A stretch of DNA of 64,000 nucleotides from Bolinopsis microptera (taxonomy: Eukaryota; Ctenophora; Tentaculata; Lobata; Bolinopsidae): assembly GCF_026151205.1 (NCBI RefSeq), contig NC_087073.1:7151001-7215000 (forward strand). The letters are read 5' to 3'. This document shows positions 22,035-35,048 of this stretch, piece after piece. The notes under the pieces were generated by a model, which was not told where the DNA came from, searched no databases, and saw only the letters and a list, made by a program, of their open reading frames with translations. Position numbers and translations under genes: made by a program. Each line of letters starts with the position of its first letter. Positions within the stretch are counted from its first letter, which is position 1.

Positions 22035-23067
22035 AGCGCACCTCAGTTAAGTTCGTCAACTTTAAACTGTAAAGAAATACCCGTGGCATGGCGGTTGTGG
22101 TACGTACTACCCCTGACCTCAACCTGGGTAACTGTAGTGACTGTGAGTATTGTAAGCACCAAATATGTCATGTGAACATCTAAACAGTTTGTTATTGGTC
22201 TATTTATTTCTAAGCACGAAACCAAACACAAAAATCAGCTCCTGAGTAGGCCTCAGAAAGAATATTTGGCTGATGATTTTTTCCTTCACAATTATTTGAA
22301 CAAAAGGTATAACGGTTTATTTTTCTTCAAATTTACAAATGAGTAGAACCGATTGTCCGCGTCAAAATTTCCCTTCAACTGGCCGTGGTTTCTGAGTGTG
22401 GTTGATGATTAATTATGAAGTATGAACTACGCATAATCTATGAGGTGATCATTTTTGAATAGAAATGATGATTGTTCGAAACATATTGTATAAGGTATTG
22501 CCTGTAATCGTTTGAATGACGGATGACCGGATTGTTACGCAAACGGTGCCCAACAAACAGAATTTACAAGCGAAATCATTTTTAGCGGGCCTATTTAACA
22601 GTTTATAGTTTTGTTTAAAGCAAAATCTATTATATATTTATGACCTCTCGTTTATGAATCCGTGAAACTGAAATGATTAATAATCTGGGACTGACTGTAC
22701 ACACTTCAGCTAAATTTGTTATTATATCTCAAAATAAATGCGTGTTCTGGTGTGATAGCCCTGATTTAACCATACGTCACTGTACCATGTTGAATGCCAT
22801 GACTATTCTAAGCACCAAATTTGTCACTTGATAAAATAGGCAGTGTTTGATTGGCCCTAGGGGAATTTCAGAGGATCTTGAAATTTTTGGCTCTTGAACG
22901 TCTTGGTTATGTAGATTGTAAGTGATCATGTTTCATTCTGATTGCCACAGAAACTTAAGTCCTCACTCCTCAAGTCTATTCTCTCTAATATATTGTACTT
23001 TTCCAGGAAGCAGGAGGAAAAGTGACGGAGTGTGAGCTTAAGTCCTCACTCCTCAAGTCTATTCTCT
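22035..23067. repeat. Diverged duplicated flanking blocks with a receptor-gene remnant
   Basis: Two blocks, about 22040-22270 and 22690-22930, share a common order of motifs (ACTGACTG…, then TAAGCACCAAATTTGTCA, then a TTTGTTATTGGTC/TTTGATTGGCCC element) and also match 16620-16740 in part. Just after the second block, 22935-22975 carries GATTGCCACAGAAACTTAAG, a slightly altered copy of receptor coding sequence near 20040. A short unit (ACTTAAGTCCTCACTCCTCA) is tandemly repeated at 22950 and 23035. This looks like the scar of a further receptor copy, mostly deleted. Confidence 0.55.
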
Positions 23068-23068
23068 A

Positions 23069-25290
23069 GGGACTACGGGTGGAAGATGAATAATTAAAAT
23101 CCCAACAGCATCTTGTTCCCTTCATTATGCTAATTCCGGGAAGCATTCTCTTTACGCCCTCATACTGTAGAATGAGATATCGCTCATTTAAAATTGGGTA
23201 ATTATAGGCCTATCAAGGATTGCAGCCCAATTAAGAGCTGATCAATAACAGCTACTTGTGCCATATAAGGGAAAACTGACGTCACGTGACATTCGGTCCT
23301 ATCACGTGACCGCTAATCCTATCACGTTACCTTGATTCGTAAACCCTCGGGCACGCGATCACATTTGTAACGTGTCGTATGCCAACTAGGATATTTTGTG
23401 ACGTCACAAGAGCTCAAGCTACTTGATCAGGCCTTATATGGAATAATATATAATAATCCAAAAAGGGCAGGACATTGGCGGACATTAGCGGAAAAAAGTG
23501 GACAGCAAAACTTGCAAAGTTTTGTTAAATTTTGCTAATGTGGCGGGTGATGATTTTTTTTTTAAAGTCAAATTTTATGTGGTTCATCCTGTATTAAAGG
23601 TATATTGGTGCACGAAGTGAGATGTCGAGGACTGTTGTACTTGGATACAATTACAAGATCTAGACCTATCAGAAATGCAATGGTGGCATTTTTTATAGAA
23701 ATGGCTATGGGCTTCGAGACAATACCAGCTGGAATTAAAACAGGCAGGCACAAATTCTTTGATTGTTATGCTTTAAAAAGACGAGAGAAAAAGAACAGAA
23801 TACGAGGTCAGAAGAAATAACTTTCACTAGTACTGGGTAACAATATCAGACCAGACTAAGAGGTCACAGACTTACTGGTCTGTGTGTTGGTATTTATAGA
23901 CATGCAGCCCTAGAGCGAATCAGAATGCAGGATCGATATCACGTGACCATGGGCAAGCCAATACGTGTTGTACGAACAATGTTGGCTTTGTTTAGGGTTA
24001 AGTTTAGGTACTACATAGTTTATTTTTAACAAAAGGTGGTAAATTTCCTAAAAGGAATAAGAACGATCATGCCCAACCTGTCCGTGAGATAAACGTGATA
24101 TATTTATAACAGATGCTGATAATAATAGGTACAGAAATTAATTGACAATCGAAATCATTTTGACGAAACATTTTGATAAGAAGTAATGATTGGAACAAAT
24201 CGTCGGAATGGAACAAATCGTCGAATTGAATTTGATTGTTCTGGAAAGCCAATCAAATTCAAAAGTCATAATGTGTTCAAAGCTATCTATTATTGTAAAA
24301 TTAGTTGACCATCAATAATTTTGACCCTGGACTCCGTGTCTGGCTTGTCTGGCTTGTCTGGCTTGTTGATTAAATTACTGTATCAGACATTAAATCTTTA
24401 GATAGTATTTTAACTGAGCATTTTTTCAGCATCGCGAAGAGCAGGCTGCAGCAAAAGTAAAAGCAAACCCGAAGTACTTTTATACTTATAGTTATAAGCC
24501 AAGAAGTTTTCAAAGAAGAAAAGCCATACTTCGTTCACACATTGAACTTAGCGATCTTGATTATATGTATTTAACAATGCAATATGTATATATAGATTTT
24601 AATTCCAAGTGGTGGTAGAATAAGCTTATCGTATTACAATTGATAGCATCATTCAAATTTCAATGACGCTTTAAAGCAATTTACACGAGAGTATGATAAT
24701 TATAACCAGTTTAATCTTGTTCAGCGTCCTCGAAAACATAGGGTTACAAGGTTTTCGCTTCGATTTTCATCAATAAAAAATCCTTCTATTTTCGATTCTC
24801 TGGGCCAGCAGTCTGCTAGGTTTCAGAAGGTGATACCAGATGCTGTCATAATTCAGCTCCTATATTATTATTAATCGGATCCAATTACACTCGATACACT
24901 ATATTATTCCATATAAGGCCTGATCAAGTAGCTTGAGCTCTGGTGACGTCACAAAATATTCTAGTCGGCATACGACTCGTTACGAATGTGATCACGTGCC
25001 CGAGGATTTACGAATCAAGGTCACGTGATAGGATTAGCGGTCACGTGATAAAACCGACTGTCACGTGACCTCAGTTATCCCTTATATGGCACAAGTAGCT
25101 GCAATTTATCAGGTCTTAATTGGGCTGCAATCCTTAACAGGCCTATAATTACCCAATTTTAAATGAACGATATCTCATTCTACAGAATGATGAGAGCGTA
25201 AAGAGAATGCTTCCTGGAATCAGCACAATAAGGGTACAAGATGCTGTTGAAATTTCAATTATTCATCTTCCGCCCAGGCCCCAGAGTCCC
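23069..25290. mobile_element. 2.2-kb element with ~390-bp terminal inverted repeats rich in CACGTG
   Basis: The left arm (from 23069, GGGACTACGGGTGGAAGATG) recurs inverted at the right end (to 25290, …CATCTTCCGCCCAGG…AGTCCC), with arms of about 390 bp at roughly 85-90 percent similarity by eye. TA lies outside both ends (23067-23068; 25291-25292), suggesting a TA target site as in Tc1/mariner relatives. Each arm holds a cluster of three TCACGTGA-like palindromes within about 60 bp. The interior has no intact transposase. A short frame near 24428 (KANPKYFYTYSYK) resembles the linker before a LINE reverse transcriptase and may be a nested scrap. Confidence 0.7.
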
Positions 25291-25430
25291 TACACAGTTA
25301 GTGAATATCTAACCGCCCTTTTTTTAAAGGTCGGTTTGTCTTTTTTGAACTTCGTAATTAAGGGGAACTTAAAATCAGCTGTGTACTACTACTATAGTTG
25401 AGCTATTTAAGTTACAATTACTATTCCCAG

Positions 25431-25558
25431 GACCGAGTTATGAGGTGGGAGTTTCAGATAACTTATCCCCACCACCTACCTACAACGATGCTGTTGGCTC
25501 CACCGCTCATATCGATTCTGTTCCTTCCTATGAAGACGTCGTTAATAGATCCTTATAA
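25431..25558 (+). CDS. Orphan terminal exon with PPxY-type motifs
   Basis: After a good acceptor (ACTATTCCCAG) a phase-entering exon encodes SYEVGVSDNLSPPPPTYNDA and then a second motif, SVPSYEDVVNRSL, ending in tandem stops (TAATAA-like). PPxY or PPTY and PSYED motifs are typical of cytoplasmic tails that bind WW domains of NEDD4-family ubiquitin ligases. Such tails occur on arrestin-domain proteins and on short membrane adaptors. I could not find the upstream exons, perhaps because the TIR element at 23069-25290 sits where the preceding intron would be. Confidence that this is a real exon is moderate. Confidence 0.5.
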
Positions 25559-25877
25559 TAACACTAACAACATATGGAATTTTAAAGACTCTTGATACAT
25601 TAGACACAGATAGGATATGATTATGCGAGGAATCCGTAATATAATCCGTAATATAAGAGGTAAATTCCTTCGCTACGTAAAATATTGCAAAATCATATTA
25701 AAAAAGAGTGGTGATCAGTGTGAAATGATGGGAAATTAAAATCTACGAATAATCTCTTTTTATCGACAACAATAGAAAGAGCTAGGACAGTGTATTAATA
25801 TTGTACATAACTGTTATCATTATTCTAAGATCCATTTTTTTTAGGTTTTGTAGTTATGTGGCATTCTTTTCGTAACA
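25559..25877. other. AT-rich spacer before the satellite array
   Basis: Likely 3' UTR of the PPxY exon, then the satellite begins. Nothing else is seen. Confidence 0.4.
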
Positions 25878-28800
25878 CTTACTTAATTTAACTGACTTAT
25901 TGGTTTATGGGCAAAAATCTCATTCAATCTGTCAAATTTGTGTTCAGAAAATTTCACATTTGAAAATGGGACAGACTTTTGAAAATACAACTTTTCGTTT
26001 TGTTAAGCTTTCTGCTGCGGGCTTCCTCCGACCGAAATCAAACTTCCAGCACCTTAATCGTGTCAAATGGCATCTAAAGTTGACTTACTAATTGGTTTCG
26101 GGTGAAAAAATCAGTCGAAACTGTAAAATTTCGGTCCTAGAAATTTCATCTTCAAAAACTGAAAATGGGACAGAGATTTGGAGAATATGATTTTGCAATT
26201 TTATTCGGGATTTTGACTCCCAGTACCTCAATTTGGTTTCGTACCATCATCAATTAACTGACTAATTGGTTTCTGGGCAAAAATTTCATCCAATCTGTCA
26301 AATTTGTGTTCAGAAAATTTCACATTTGAAAATGGGACAGACTTTTGAAAATACAACTTTTCGTTTTGTTAAGCTTTCTGCTGCGGGCTTCCTCCGACCG
26401 AAATCAAACTTCCAGCACCTTAATCGTGTCAAATGGCATCTAAAGTTGACTTACTAATTGGTTTCGGGTGAAAAAATCAGTCGAAACTGTAAAATTTCAG
26501 GTCCTAGAAATTTCATCTTCAAAAACTGAAAATGGGACAGAGATTTGGAGAATATGATTTTGCAATTTTATTCGGGATTTTGACTCCCAGTACCTCAATT
26601 TGGTTTCGTACCATCATCAATTAACTGACTAATTGGTTTCTGGGCAAAAATTTCATCCAATCTGTCAAATTTGTGTTCAGAAAATTTCACATTTGAAAAT
26701 GGGACAGACTTTTGAAAATACAACTTTTCGTTTTGTTAAGCTTTCTGCTGCGGGCTTCCTCCGACCGAAATCAAACTTCCAGCACCTTAATCGTGTCAAA
26801 TGGCATCTAAAGTTGACTTACTAATTGGTTTCGGGTGAAAAAATCAGTCGAAACTGTAAAATTTCGGTCCTAGAAATTTCATCTTCAAAAACTGAAAATG
26901 GGACAGAGATTTGGAGAATATGATTTTGCAATTTTATTCGGGATTTTGACTCCCAGTACCTCAATTTGGTTTCGTACCATCATCAATTAACTGACTAATT
27001 GGTTTCTGGGCAAAAATCTCATTCAATCTGTCAAATTTGTGTTCAGAAAATTTCACATTTGAAAATGGGACAGACTTTTGAAAATACAACTTTTCGTTTT
27101 CTTAAGCTTTCTGCTGCGGGCTTCGTCCGACCGAAATCAAACTTCCAGCACCTCAATCGTGTCAAATGACATCTAAAGTTGACTTACTAATTGGTTTCGG
27201 GTGAAAAAATCAGTCGAAACTGTAAAATTTCGGTCCTAGAAATTTCATCTTCAAAAACTGAAAATGGGACAGAGATTTGGAGAATATGATTTTGCAATTT
27301 TATTCGGGATTTTGACTCCCAGTACCTCAATTTGGTTTCTTACCATCATCAATTAACTGACTAATTGGTTTCTGGGCAAAAATTTCATCCAATCTGTCAA
27401 ATTTGTGTTCAGAAAATTTCACATTTGAAAATGGGACAGACTTTTGAAAATACAACTTTTCGTTTTGTTAAGCTTTCTGCTGCGGGCTTCCTCCGACCGA
27501 AATCAAACTTCCAGCACCTTAATCGTGTCAAATGGCATGTAAAGTTGACTTACTAATTGGTTTCGGGTGAAAAAATCAGTCGAAACTGTAAAATTTCGGT
27601 CCTAGAAATTTCATCTTCAAAAACTGAAAATGGGACAGAGATTTGGAGAATATGATTTTGCAATTTTATTCGGGATTTTGACTCCCAGTACCTCAATTTG
27701 GTTTCGTACCATCATCAATTAACTGACTAATTGGTTTCTGGGCAAAAATCTCATTCAATCTGTCAAATTTGTGTTCAGAAAATTTCACATTTGAAAATGG
27801 GACAGACTTTTGAAAATACAACTTTTCGTTTTCTTAAGCTTTCTGCTGCGGGCTTCCTCCGACCGAAATCAAACTTCCAGCACCTCAATCGTGTCAAATG
27901 GCATCTAAAGTTGACTTACTAATTGGTTTCGGGTGAAAAAATCAGTCGAAACTGTAAAATTTCGGTCCTAGAAATTTCATCTTCAAAAACTGAAAATGGG
28001 ACAGAGATTTGGAGAATATGATTTTGCAATTTTATTCAGGATTTTGACTCCCAGTACCTCAATTTGGTTTCGTACCATCATCAATTAACTGACTCATTGG
28101 TTTCTGGGCAAAAATTTCATCCAATCTGTCAAATTTGTGTTCAGAAAATTTCACATTTGAAAATGGGTCAGACTTTTGAAAATACAACTTTTTGTTTTGT
28201 TAAGCTTTCTGCTGCGGGCTTCCTCCGACCGAAATCAAACTTCCAGCACCTCAATCGTGTCAAATGGCATGTAAAGTTGACTAACTAATTGGTTTCGGGT
28301 GAAAAAATCCGTCGAAACTGTAAAATTTCGTTCTAGAAATTTCATCTTCAAAAACTGAAAATGGGACAGAGATTTGGAGAATATGATTTTGCAATTTTAT
28401 TCGGGATTTTGACTCCCAGTACCTCAATTTGGTTTCTTACCATCATCAATTAACTGACTAATTGGTTTCTGGGCAAAAATTTCATCCAATCTGTCAAATT
28501 TGTGTTCAGAAAATTTCACATTTGAAAATGGGACAGACTTTTGAAAATACAACTTTTCGTTTTGTTAAGCTTTCTGCTGCGGGCTTCCTCCGACCAAAAT
28601 CAAACTTCCAGCACCTTAATCGTGTCGAATGGCATGTAAAGTTGACTTACTAATTGGTTTCGGGTGAAAAAATCAGTCGAAACTGTAAAATTTCGGTCCT
28701 AGAAATTTCATCTTCAAAAACTGAAAATGGGACAGAGATTTGCAATTTGGAGAATATGATTTTGCAATTTTATTCGGGATTTTGACTCCCAGTACCTCAA

Positions 28801-31694
28801 TTTGGTTTCTTTGTTCTTACCATCATCAATTAACTGACTAATTGGTTTCTGGGCAAAAATTTCATCCAATCTGTCAAATTTGTGTTCAGAAAATTTCACA
28901 TTTGAAAATGGGACAGACTTTTGAAAATACAACTTTTCGTTTTCTTAAACTTTCTGCTGCGGGCTTCCTCCGACCGAAATCAAACTTCCAGCACCTTAAT
29001 CGTGTCAAATGGCATCTAAAGTTGACTAACTAATTGGTTTCGGGTGAAAAAATCAGTCGAAACTGTAAAATTTCGTTCTTAGAAATTTCATCTTCAAAAA
29101 CTGAAAATGGGATAGTGATTTGGAGAATATGATTTAGCAATTTTATTCGGGATTTTGACTCCCAGTACCTCAATTTGGTTTCGTACTATCATCAATTAAC
29201 TGACTCATTGGTTTCTGGGCAAAAATTTCATCCAATCTGTCAAATTTGTGTTCAGAAAATTTTGCATTTGAAAATGGGTCAGACTTTTGAAAATACAACT
29301 TTTCGTTTTGTTAAGCTTTCTGCTGCGGGCTTCCTCCGACCGAAATCAAACTTCCAGCACCTCAATCGTGTCAAATGGCATGTAAAGTTGACTAACTAAT
29401 TGGTTTCGGGTGAAAAAATCAGTCGAAACTGTAAAATTTCGGTCCTAGAAATTTCATCTTCAAAAACTGAAAATGGGACAGAGATTTGGAGAATATGATT
29501 TAGCAATTTTATTTGGGATTTTGACTCCCAGTACCTCAATTTGGTTTCTTACCATCATCAATTAACTGACTAATTGGTTTCTGGGCAAAAATTTCATCCA
29601 ATCTGTCAAATTTGTGTTCAGAAAATTTCACATTTGAAAATGGGACAGACTTTTGAAAATACAACTTTTCGTTTTGTTAAGCTTTCTGCTGCGGGCTTCC
29701 TCCGACCGAAATCAAACTTCCAGCACCTCAATCGTGTCAAATGGCATGTAAAGTTGACTAACTAATTGGTTTCGGGTGAAAAAATCCGTCGAAACTGTAA
29801 AATTTCGTTCTTAGAAATTTCATCTTCAAAAACTGAAAATGGGACAGAGATTTGGAGAATATGATTTAGCAATTTTATTCGGGATTTTGACTCCCAGTAC
29901 CTCAATTTGGTTTCTTTGTTCTTACCATCATCAATTAACTGACTAATTGGTTTCTGGGCAAAAATTTCATCCAATCTGTCAAATTTGTGTTCAGAAAATT
30001 TCACATTTGAAAATGGGACAGACTTTTGAAAATACAACTTTTCGTTTTCTTAAGCTTTCTGCTGCGGGCTTCCTCCGACCGAAATCAAACTTCCAGCACC
30101 TTAATCGTGTCAAATGGCATCTAAAGTTGACTAACTAATTGGTTTCGGGTGAAAAAATCAGTCGAAACTGTAAAATTTCGGTCCTAGAAATTTCATCTTC
30201 AAAAACTGAAAATGGGACAGAGATTTGGAGAATATGATTTTGCAATTTTATTCGGGATTTTGACTCCCAGTACCTCAATTTGGTTTCGTACTATCATCAA
30301 TTAACTGACTAATTGGTTTCTGGGCAAAAATTTCATCCAATCTGTCAAATTTGTGTTCAGAAAATTTTGCATTTGAAAATGGGTCAGACTTTTGAAAATA
30401 CAACTTTTCGTTTTGTTAAGCTTTCTGCTGCGGGCTTCCTCCGACCGAAATCAAACTTCCAGCACCTCAATCGTGTCAAATGGCATGTAAAGTTGACTTA
30501 CTAATTGGTTTCGGGTGAAAAAATCAGTCGAAACTGTAAAATTTCGGTCCTAGAAATTTCATCTTCAAAAACTGAAAATGGGACAGAGATTTGGAGAATA
30601 TGATTTAGCAATTTTATTCGGGATTTTGACTCCCAGTACCTCAATTTGGTTTCGTACCATCATCAATTAACTGACTAATTGGTTTCTGGGCAAAAATTTC
30701 ATCCAATCTGTCAAATTTGTGTTCAGAAAATTTCACATTTGAAAATGGGACAGACTTTTGAAAATACAACTTTTCGTTTTGTTAAGCTTTCTGCTGCGGG
30801 CTTCCTCCGACCGAAATCAAACTTCCAGCACCTCAATCGTGTCAAATGGCATGTAAAGTTGACTTACTAATTGGTTTCGGGTGAAAAAATCAGTCGAAAC
30901 TGTAAAATTTCGGTCCTAGAAATTTCATCTTCAAAAACTGAAAATGGGACAGAGATTTGGAGAATATGATTTAGCAATTTTATTCGGGATTTTGACTCCC
31001 AGTACCTCAATTTGGTTTCTTACCATCATCAATTAACTGACTTATTGGTTTATGGGCAAAAATCTCATTCAATCTGTCAAATTTGTGTTCAGAAAATTTC
31101 ACATTTGAAAATGGGACAGACTTTTGAAAATACAACTTTTCGTTTTCTTAAACTTTCTGCTGCGGGCTTCCTCCGACCGAAATCAAACTTCCAGCACCTC
31201 AATCGTGTCAAATGGCATCTAAAGTTGACTTACTAATTGGTTTCGGGTGAAAAAATCAGTCGAAACTGTAAAATTTCGGTCCTAGAAATTTCATCTTCAA
31301 AAACTGAAAATGGGACAGAGATTTGGAGAATATGATATAGCAATTTTATTTGGGATTTTGACTCCCAGTACCTCAATTTGGTTTCTTACCATCATCAATT
31401 AACTGACTAATTGGTTTCTGGGCAAAAATTTCATCCAATCTGTCAAATTTGTGTTCAGAAAATTTCACATTTGAAAATGGGACAGACTTTTGAAAATACA
31501 ACTTTTCGTTTTGTTAAGCTTTCTGCTGCGGGCTTCCTCCGACCGAAATCAAACTTCCAGCACCTCAATCGTGTCAAATGGCATGTAAAGTTGACTAACT
31601 AATTGGTTTCGGGTGAAAAAATCAGTCGAAACTGTATAATTTCGGTCTTAGAAATTTCATCTTCAAAAACTGAAAATGGGACAGAGATTTGGAG

Positions 31695-31983
31695 CAGTGG
31701 CGTAACGAAAGGCCCTGCTGACCCCGCTGTGCAGGGGGGCGCCGTCTTAGGGGGGCGCCAAATCGTCGTTTGAATGTGGGACAATTTCGAAAACTTAACT
31801 AAAGTACTAGCAAAACTGCGCGTTTTGCTCTAGATAAACACTTTTTTAGAGATTTCACCGGAGTATTCTTTAAAATCACCTAATTTGTTCAATTTTAGGG
31901 AGGGGCACCAAAAGGGGAGGGGGCGCCAACAGGGGGGCGCATTTTTCGGCAGGGGGGCGCCAACAGGCAACGTTACGCCACTG
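31695..31983. mobile_element. hAT-type MITE inside the satellite
   Basis: A 289-bp insert with terminal inverted repeats CAGTGGCGTAACG … CGTTACGCCACTG. It is flanked by an exact 8-bp duplication ATTTGGAG (31687-31694, 31984-31991) derived from the satellite unit. CAGTGGCG ends with 8-bp duplications are typical of hAT MITEs. The interior is rich in GGGGGGCGCC blocks and has no coding frame. Confidence 0.92.
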
Positions 31984-34490
31984 ATTTGGAGAATATGATT
32001 TTGCAATTTTATTCAGGATTTTGACTCCCAGTACCTCAATTTGGTTTCGTACCATCATCAATTAACTGACTCATTGGTTTCTGGGCAAAAATTTCATCCA
32101 ATCTGTCAAATTTGTGTTCAGAAAATTTCACATTTGAAAATGGGTCAGACTTTTGAAAATACAACTTTTTGTTTTGTTAAGCTTTCTGCTGCGGGCTTCC
32201 TCCGACCGAAATCAAACTTCCAGCACCTCAATCGTGTCAAATGGCATCTAAAGTTGACTAACTAATTGGTTTCGGGTGAAAAAATCCGTCGAAACTGTAA
32301 AATTTCGTTCTTAGAAATTTCATCTTCAAAAACTGAAAATGGGACAGAGATTTGGAGAATATGATTTTGCAATTTTATTCGGGATTTTGACTCCCAGTAC
32401 CTCAATTTGGTTTCTTACCATCATCAATTAACTGACTAATTGGTTTCTGGGCAAAAATTTTATCCAATCTGTCAAATTTGTGTTCAGAAAATTTCACATT
32501 TCGAAAATGGGACAGACTTTTGAAAATACAACTTTTCTTTTTCTTAAACTTTCTGCTGCGGGCTTCCTCCGACCGAAATCAAACTTCCAGCACCTCAATC
32601 GTGTCAAATGGCATCTAAAGTTGACTTAATAATTGGTTTCGGGTGAAAAAATCAGTCGAAACTGTAAAATTTCGGTCCTAGAAATTTCATCCTCAAAAAC
32701 TGAAAATGGGACAGAGATTTGGAGAATATGATTTAGCAATTTTATTCGGGATTTTGACTCCCAGTACCTCAATTTGGTTTCTTACCATCATCAATTAACT
32801 GACTAATTGGTTTCTGGTCAAAAATTTCATCCAATCTGTCAAATTTGTGTTCAGAAAATTTCACATTTGAAAATGGGACAGACTTTTGAAAATACAACTT
32901 TTCGTTTTCTTAAACTTTCTGCTGCGGGCTTCCTCCGACCGAAATCAAACTTCCAGCACCTTAATCGTGTCAAATGGCATCTAAAGTTGACTAACTAATT
33001 GGTTTCGGGTGAAAAAATCAGTCGAAACTGTAAAATTTCGTTCTTAGAAATTTCATCTTCAAAATCTGAAAATGGGATAGTGATTTGGAGAATATGATTT
33101 AGCAATTTTATTCGGGATTTTGACTCCCAGTACCTCAATTTGGTTTCGTACTATCATCAATTAACTGACTCATTGGTTTCTGGGCAAAAATTTCATCCAA
33201 TCTGTCAAATTTGTGTTCAGAAAATTTTGCATTTGAAAATGGGTCAGACTTTTGAAAATACAACTTTTCGTTTTGTTAAGCTTTCTGCTGCGGGCTTCCT
33301 CCGACCGAAATCAAACTTCCAGCACCTCAATCGTGTCAAATGGCATGTAAAGTTGACTAACTAATTGGTTTCGGGTGAAAAAATCCGTCGAAACTGTAAA
33401 ATTTCGTTCTTAGAAATTTCATCTTCAAAAACTGAAAATGGGACAGAGATTTGGAGAATATGATTTAGCAATTTTATTCGGGATTTTGACTCCCAGTACC
33501 TCAATTTGGTTTCTTACCATCATCAATTAACTGACTAATTGGTTTCTGGTCAAAAATTTCATCCAATCTGTCAAATTTGTGTTCAGAAAATTTCACATTT
33601 GAAAATGGGACAGACTTTTGAAAATACAACTTTTCGTTTTGTTAAGCTTTCTGTTGCGGGCTTCCTCCGACCGAAATCAAACTTCCAGCACCTTAATCGT
33701 GTCAAATGGCATGTAAAGTTGACTTATTAATTGGTTTCGGGTGAAAAAATCAGTCGAAACTGTAAAATTTCGGTCCTAGAAATTTCATCTTCAAAAACTG
33801 AAAATGGGACAGAGATTTGCAATTTGGAGAATATGATTTTGCAATTTTATTCGGGATTTTGACTCCCAGTACCTCAATTTGGTTTCTTTGTTCTTACCAT
33901 CATCAATTAACTGACTAATTGGTTTCTGGGCAAAAATTTCATCCAATCTGTCAAATTTGTGTTCAGAAAATTTCACATTTGAAAATGGGACAGACTTTTG
34001 AAAATACAACTTTTCGTTTTCTTAAACTTTCTGCTGCGGGCTTCCTCCGACCGAAATCAAACTTCCAGCACCTTAATCGTGTCAAATGGCATCTAAAGTT
34101 GACTAACTAATTGGTTTCGGGTGAAAAAATCAGTCGAAACTGTAAAATTTCGGTCTTAGAAATCACAATGCTGGCAAGCATAACCGTTGCCCTTATATTC
34201 ACAACACTATGTACCCCCTATACTATTATATCCCCTTTATTGTTTCCCAGGCATTAAGACTCATCGAAAGTAGTTCAGCAGGTATATTTAAGTTCAAAAC
34301 ATTCTAATTCAATGTTAAAGATGACAGGAATAAGAAATAGTTATGTTGAGATTTTAAGAAATTTGCGCAAAACACGCGCCAGCATGTTATACGAAATTAG
34401 GTAAAAAACCCAAAATCGCCATATTCAGGTGCCTTAAAAACCATGTTAAAATTGAGTTAGAGATCTGAAACTTTGCAGAGCGTCTAGACC

Positions 34491-35048
34491 TTGTCCAAAT
34501 CGACTGTAAAAAAAATTTCATGTTGCAGGAGTATCAGGAAGTGGGTTTTCTGGAACCCCTGTTTTACAACAGATTGTCGTGAAGCTATATATATATATAA
34601 TAGTAGTCACCATTCCAAACAAGTTTTCCCTATTACTAAATATATAACTTGTCAGAGTAATAACCTTATTTATTTAATGGAGTGTAGAACTTGTAAACAG
34701 TCGTATGTAGGATATACTACTTCTAATCTCCCTAAGAGATTTTCTAATCATAAGAGCCACATTAAGAAAGGTATCAGAAGTTGTAAGTTAGTAAATCACT
34801 TTTTAGATATTGATCATGATTTAGATTTTAGTTCAGTAGCCTTATATAACTCTTCACTTAGTACGCACCTTTCTGTTATTATAGTGGACGCTCTTGAATT
34901 TAAACCTGAAATAAGTCAAGCAGATAGGGAAAAGGCCATGGAAGCTAGAGAGGGGTTCTACCAGACCCAATTGAAAACCCTTGAGCGTTATGGGGGTATG
35001 AACACCCTCGATAGTAACCACATCCTTTTTAAATCCGCTGGAGCTTAG
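34491..35048 (+). pseudogene. Penelope-like GIY-YIG endonuclease domain, 5'-truncated
   Basis: The frame carries 'NLIYLMECRTCKQSYVGYTT', the GIY-YIG core as it appears in Penelope-like elements (IYL-x2-C-x2-C … YVGYT). It is followed by LPKRFSNHKSHIKKG, with the expected Arg and His, and later EKAMEAREGFYQTQLKTLE, which carries the conserved acidic and Trp-replacing region, then stops. In intact elements this nuclease follows a telomerase-like reverse transcriptase; none is present upstream, so only the C-terminal domain survives. The start shown is only where the frame opens; the region before residue ~15 is probably not original protein. Confidence 0.75.
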
